NCBI GenBank assembly: GCA_014925825.1
Contig: JACGCK010000020.1
Coordinates: 453,192-517,191 of the forward strand
Origin: Pholiota molesta
Taxonomy: Eukaryota > Basidiomycota > Agaricomycetes > Agaricales > Strophariaceae
Reading direction: 5' to 3'
DNA: 64,000 bases
Positions 60,010-64,000 of this stretch are shown here, one piece after another (within the stretch, counting starts at the first letter, position 1; each line of letters begins with the position of its first letter). The position numbers and the translations under genes were made by a program. Under the pieces are notes generated by a model. It was not told the origin of the DNA. It ran no database searches and worked only from the letters and a program-made list of their open reading frames with translations.

Positions 60010-62063
60010 CTAATTATCATCCTCTTCACCTTCACCTTCTGCCTCACTAGCATCGGCAATTTGATCAAGGGCTGAAAAGTCAACAGGTGCAAGATCTTGA
60101 TCAGTCGTAGAGCTCGCAGCTTGCAAAAGAGATTGGCTAGACCTAAATGCAAGATAATTAGATAAGGTAAAACAATTATAATATAACCATACGCGATCTT
60201 CATATATAGTGTTCTGAGCCAAAATCCTGTCCATTTCTTAGTCGCCATCTCCAATTTGTTCCAATTAGCCTTATGACGGTTTGAGCTAATGGAAGGGTGA
60301 TTTAGATAACATATCCTAATGTAGAGAAATAATGAAATAATGCTTACGATGATTTCATAGCTTCTTCAGAGAAAGGTAGAGCAGATTTTGTACCTTCCTT
60401 CCATTCCTTCAATGAATGTTCGATCTGAGTGGGGAGAGTGATCAGCAGATAGTCAAAAAATTAAATGTTAGAACAGTTACAGCAGCTAGAGTCACCAAAA
60501 TAATAGTGACCGGGATCGTCTTTTCTTCTATGATGCGGGCAGTTGTTTCTTGATCAGCCTTTGATTTCGATGTCGAACAAAACCATTGGTCTTGGATGAC
60601 CTCTATCATTAGTTCAGAACCAAACGGTTTATTGGAATCAAATGTCTGATTCTATACAATGTATTAGCCATGATCAATTGTATATTATAAACATACCTGT
60701 AAATTGATACCCAAACATAAACTTGGCATCTTCAAGAAGCCAAGCAACGTCGGAACGTATCTTGTCGGTAGTTCCAGTAAGACCATAGCTCCCTTTAACC
60801 TTCATGCGAGATTTGGAAATGAGGGAGCTTAGGAGATTTGTGCGAGCATATAACGCCTACACCAATAAACGTGAGTATAAGTTACTGGTTAGAAGTAGCA
60901 CGTACAAAGGTTACGAGGTTCTTTTTCTTTGCCATGTCATGGGAGTTCTTCTTGAATGCTGCAATCGTATTGGCATTCTTGGATTTCTGTGCAGCTTTCT
61001 GGATTGCATTCCATGCAAAGTCAAAACGCTTTGGGCCACTAGCGTCACTCATATCTCCAAAAACCATTTGATACCTAACTTGGGCTTTGGCAGCAATAGC
61101 GAGTGCCCGGGAACTTGGAGAAAAATGAGCCTCTGTCACCTTACTTCCACTACCAGTGGCAGCCGCATGTGCATTAGAAGCAGCCTTCGAAGATGAAGAT
61201 GCTGTCGATGGAGCCAATGAGGCCGACCTCGAGGGTGTTTTTGAAGCTGAGCGGCTTTTGAGTGATGCAATGGAATGTGTATCATCATCGACAGTTATCT
61301 ATCAATTCAAGTTTAGCACAATAACCATGAATACTTTCTAAACGCACCCCATTATCAGCAAAAAAACTGCCTCTCCTACTTGCTGTTCATCTTCATCAAG
61401 ATCATTCCCTCCAGCCTGGCTGCCATCCTCGCCGTCACCGTCGTCAAAGCCAGTCTCAGCGTCTTCATCTTCTTCATTTGCAGGAGGTAGAGGCTGCAGT
61501 AAACGTTTTGGTTGAGAAGAGCCACTGCCTTTAGGTTTGGACGTTGCGGGAAGGGTGCCAAGAGACTGAAATAACTCTTCCTCTTCATCATCCAGGGCTA
61601 AGCGTTGTTTCTTATGATGACGACTTGGAGGTATATCGTCCTCCTCTCCCTCTTCCTCCACATCCTCTTCTTCTATCTCAGGTTCCTCTGTTGGAAATAT
61701 ATAAGTATATGTTCAAAAATAGGCGATATACATACCTTCTAAATCCTTCTGCAAATGTTTTAGCATTTGCATTTTCTCAGCAAGAGACATGTCGTCAGTT
61801 TCCAGCGCTGGAGTACTCCCCTTTCTTGGGGCTTTGCTTATGGTTGATGCCTTTCTTTTCTTTACAGAGACCTCTTCCTCTTCCTCTTGATCGTGATGAT
61901 TCGCAGGGGGTCGGCCCTTAGGATGTGCCTTTGAAGGGGGGCGTTTGTTGGCAGGGAGGCTGGCGGTGGATGAATTGGCTGCGAGATTGGACCGGTTGGA
62001 CCCTCCTCGGGTCTGGATACCTTGGGTACCCTTTTTCGCTGAGTTGCGGGTAGTAAGAGTCAT
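60010..62063 (-). CDS. DUF6532-like protein with a long charged N-terminus
   Basis: Starts MTLTTRNSAKKG at 62063. About 260 residues of low-complexity basic and acidic sequence follow (HHDQEEEEEVSVKKRK, EEEDVEEEGEEDD), with nuclear-localisation-like KKRK. The globular part runs through short exons: FSPSSRALAIAAKAQVRYQM, FDFAWNAIQKAAQKSKN, RTNLLSSLISKSRMKVKGSY, DVAWLLEDAKFMFGYQF, FGSELMIEVIQDQWF, IPVTIILVTLAAIEHSLKEW, then HKANWNKLEMATKKWTGFW, and an acidic tail ending EGEGEEDDN with the stop at 60010-60012. The order of a region rich in R/K followed by W-F, a P-TI-LV-TAIE-L-EW helix and an H...W...E end matches the DUF6532 family of Agaricomycetes, whose function is unknown. Residues before and after are disordered. 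Assignment is by pattern, hence moderate. Confidence 0.6.
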
Positions 62064-62217
62064 AGTAAATAATAGGGAGAAAAGCTTTGCAAAATGAGAC
62101 GTATGGGATGTAGGAGCGTTGGAGGTTAGGAATGAAATTCGAACCATGGGAAACTATATTTGATGAACACATTGAAGCGGACATTAAAATATTCTATGTA
62201 CTCCCGCTAGCTAGGCA

Positions 62218-64000
62218 TTAAATTTGGCCCCCTCCACGAGTCGAAGTAGTCATATAGATAGACTTATCCCATCCATTACGATCTTTAACCCAGGCTTGTC
62301 CATCTTTATCAGAATGAAAGACAATAGATGCACGTCTACCTTTGAAATGCAGATTAAAATGACTCAATTCACTTGAGCGAAAGAGCACTACATCTCCATG
62401 GCGAAGCTCCAACCGTATGCCTGGCTCCATAAAGCATAGGTCACCACCCTCACAGGCTTCAGAAAGTACCATAACCATGCAAAACTTGAGGTCATTCCAG
62501 TCCCGATGAAGATTTGTCGACACGTTGAAGTTTATGACAAATCCGCTAAAGGGGTAGGCTGGAGAAAAGCCCCAGCAGGCAGAACGTCTGCAAACTGTGC
62601 AATGGCATCGTACTCATCAGGAATCAATTGCTTGACCTAAGAAAAAAATTAACAATAGAGAAAGAGTATTTGAAGAAAAGAAAACATACAGCAGTAGCGA
62701 GCCATTCAAAGATATCTTCAAAGCTCTCTTCCAGCAATTTATACTGTGTTGAGTGCGTTTGAAGCTCCTTAGACGTTCTAGGAACACATTGGGCAGTCTT
62801 GACCTGTTTGCTACTGCCTGCTCTTTGATGGGCGGCAGGCTCTATGTCAATAGGAACTTTATCGCCCTATCCAAGAAATTAAAATATGTAAATACAGGAA
62901 ATAAGACAGAAAACATACCCTTTTTGAGTAGCGATTATACCATGAGAAATGCACACTCTCAAAGGTATGCTGATGTTTTGCACTCCATGTATCCGTTTCA
63001 ACTAGGTTTTCAGGATATGCAGCTGTGAGATACCGCATTGCCTTTTCCTTGAGCTCGGTAGGCATATCAGGAATGACAATAATCATAGGCTGATCGTTAA
63101 CGTCATTGATACATAGACGTCTGCTCAACAGAGATGAGAAAACAAAATACGCTTTAATAATGGAGACGTACTTGTTGATAATATTCGCAGGAATATGAAT
63201 GTATTTTTTGCTTTCGCGATAACCAGAGGCGAGGAGCTGTTTAAGCTATGAAGACAGATCAGACTATGCCAAGACTAAAAAAGATGATATACCTTGGCTT
63301 GGAGATCCTCAATCGATATCGCAGCTTCAGCTGCCTGTGCGGGCTTACGCTGTTTTTGTGTTGCAAAGTAGCGATCGCGTGCCTTCCCAGTACGATAATC
63401 GACTTTGATGTTTTTGTCGTCTTTTGGATCGAAAGCAGTGTTGATACAGATTACCTCACTGGGGGCTGGGAGGACAGCCGGAGGAAACATTTCGAAGTCA
63501 CTGTCATAGTCAGTCAAAGGTGATAAAGGGGATTCCGTTGACTGGTCAACTCTAAAAGGAGCAATAGACCCATCAGCTGTGGGCATTAATGAAAGAGTAG
63601 CATGGTTGATGAGATAAAATGGTTGCGGATGCAGATAATTGGGTAATGAGGTATAACAGGATGACCAAACATCTGAGCGAGGTCTCAAAATTGTACTAGC
63701 TCACATTTTAGTAGGGATTGATGTAGAAGAAAGAAAGAGACTCACTCAAAAATCATCTGGTTGAAAAACATGTCTGAACGCGCAAAATCCCCAAATTCTA
63801 CTGTGGGTAGAGTATTCTGACTTTTCAGGAGAGGTTGGTTGAACATTGTAGAGAATGTGATTCGATATTTATTCCTCATTCTGGAAATAGCAGGAATAAT
63901 ATCTTTGATGACCAACTGGCCATCAACGCTATCTAGAATCATATAAGCATTGAAAATAAAGGCTAAAGAGATATGAACATACTGGGATCTGGGCATCTAA
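62218..64000 (-). CDS. Putative 2-oxoglutarate/Fe(II) dioxygenase, possibly TET/JBP-like; 5' end outside window
   Basis: The first visible pieces are AQIP/DSVDGQLVIKDIIPA and TLPTVEFGDFARSDMFFNQM, joined through a GT-AG intron (donor after 63743, acceptor near 63700) to ILRPRSDVWSSCYTSLPNYL and PTADGSIAPFRVD. Next come LKQLLASGYRESKKYIH, RLCINDVNDQPMIIVIPDMP, a linker, and VKQLIPDEYDAIAQFADVLP. The catalytic block is in the last exon: NVSTNLHRDWNDLKF gives the H-x-D metal pair, EGGDLCFMEPGIRLELRHGD forms the central strands, and SHFNLHFKGRRASIVFHSD supplies the distal His and the Arg that should bind 2-oxoglutarate. This layout is a double-stranded beta-helix dioxygenase and recalls the TET/JBP-type proteins multiplied in mushrooms, which oxidise 5-methylcytosine. 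One -1 break at the A-run 62565-62568 separates the two halves of the domain. Substrate is not proven by sequence. Confidence 0.6.

Overview
The window is nuclear DNA from a filamentous basidiomycete, most likely an Agaricomycete. Genes are split by many GT-AG introns of about 50-100 nt, exons are GC-rich, and several families are typical of or restricted to mushrooms (DUF6533, DUF6532-like, DUF659-type hAT transposons, a mushroom-expanded nucleotidyltransferase-like family). No species is assigned.

Left part (1-25,200), ordinary genes: the tail of one gene; a three-finger C2H2 transcription factor (2224-3397); an Asx-homology/DEUBAD protein (6341-7761) facing a UCH37/BAP1-type ubiquitin hydrolase (8282-10447); a GH5 glycosidase (11189-12921); a truncated HET-domain gene (13347-14450); a DUF6533 membrane protein (about 14575-16547); and a PTC7-type PP2C phosphatase (20267-22691). 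The DEUBAD/UCH pair has the two parts needed for a Polycomb-repressive-deubiquitinase-like or INO80/proteasome-like module, and is the most interesting gene-level observation.

Middle part (25,203-51,310): three head-to-tail copies of an ~8.5 kb unit (25203-33762, 33763-42261, 42262-50820). Each unit is a decayed hAT transposon interrupted by nested TA-flanked elements: a 2.3 kb foldback element with ~400 nt inverted arms around an AAATTTGCAC-rich loop, a CAGGT-rich element, an 870 bp short relative of the foldback element, and a GC-rich AGGCTGAGC-terminated element. That last element is cut off at the same base in copies 1 and 2 and complete only in copy 3. The unit junctions are identical and share almost no homology.

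Right part (51,311-64,000): AT-richer mushroom-specific genes. They are a nucleotidyltransferase-like protein, two multi-exon proteins of unknown function facing away from each other (one with an AT-hook), another hypothetical protein, a 52 bp minisatellite, a DUF6532-like protein, and a putative 2-oxoglutarate/Fe(II) dioxygenase of possible TET/JBP type that runs off the window end.

Many otherwise convincing genes carry breaks that look like one missing base, mostly in homopolymers. Copy 2 of the big repeat also lacks 59 bases relative to copy 1, nearly all within 2.3 kb. I read these mainly as residual assembly errors, with real decay as the alternative, so gene models crossing them are marked.
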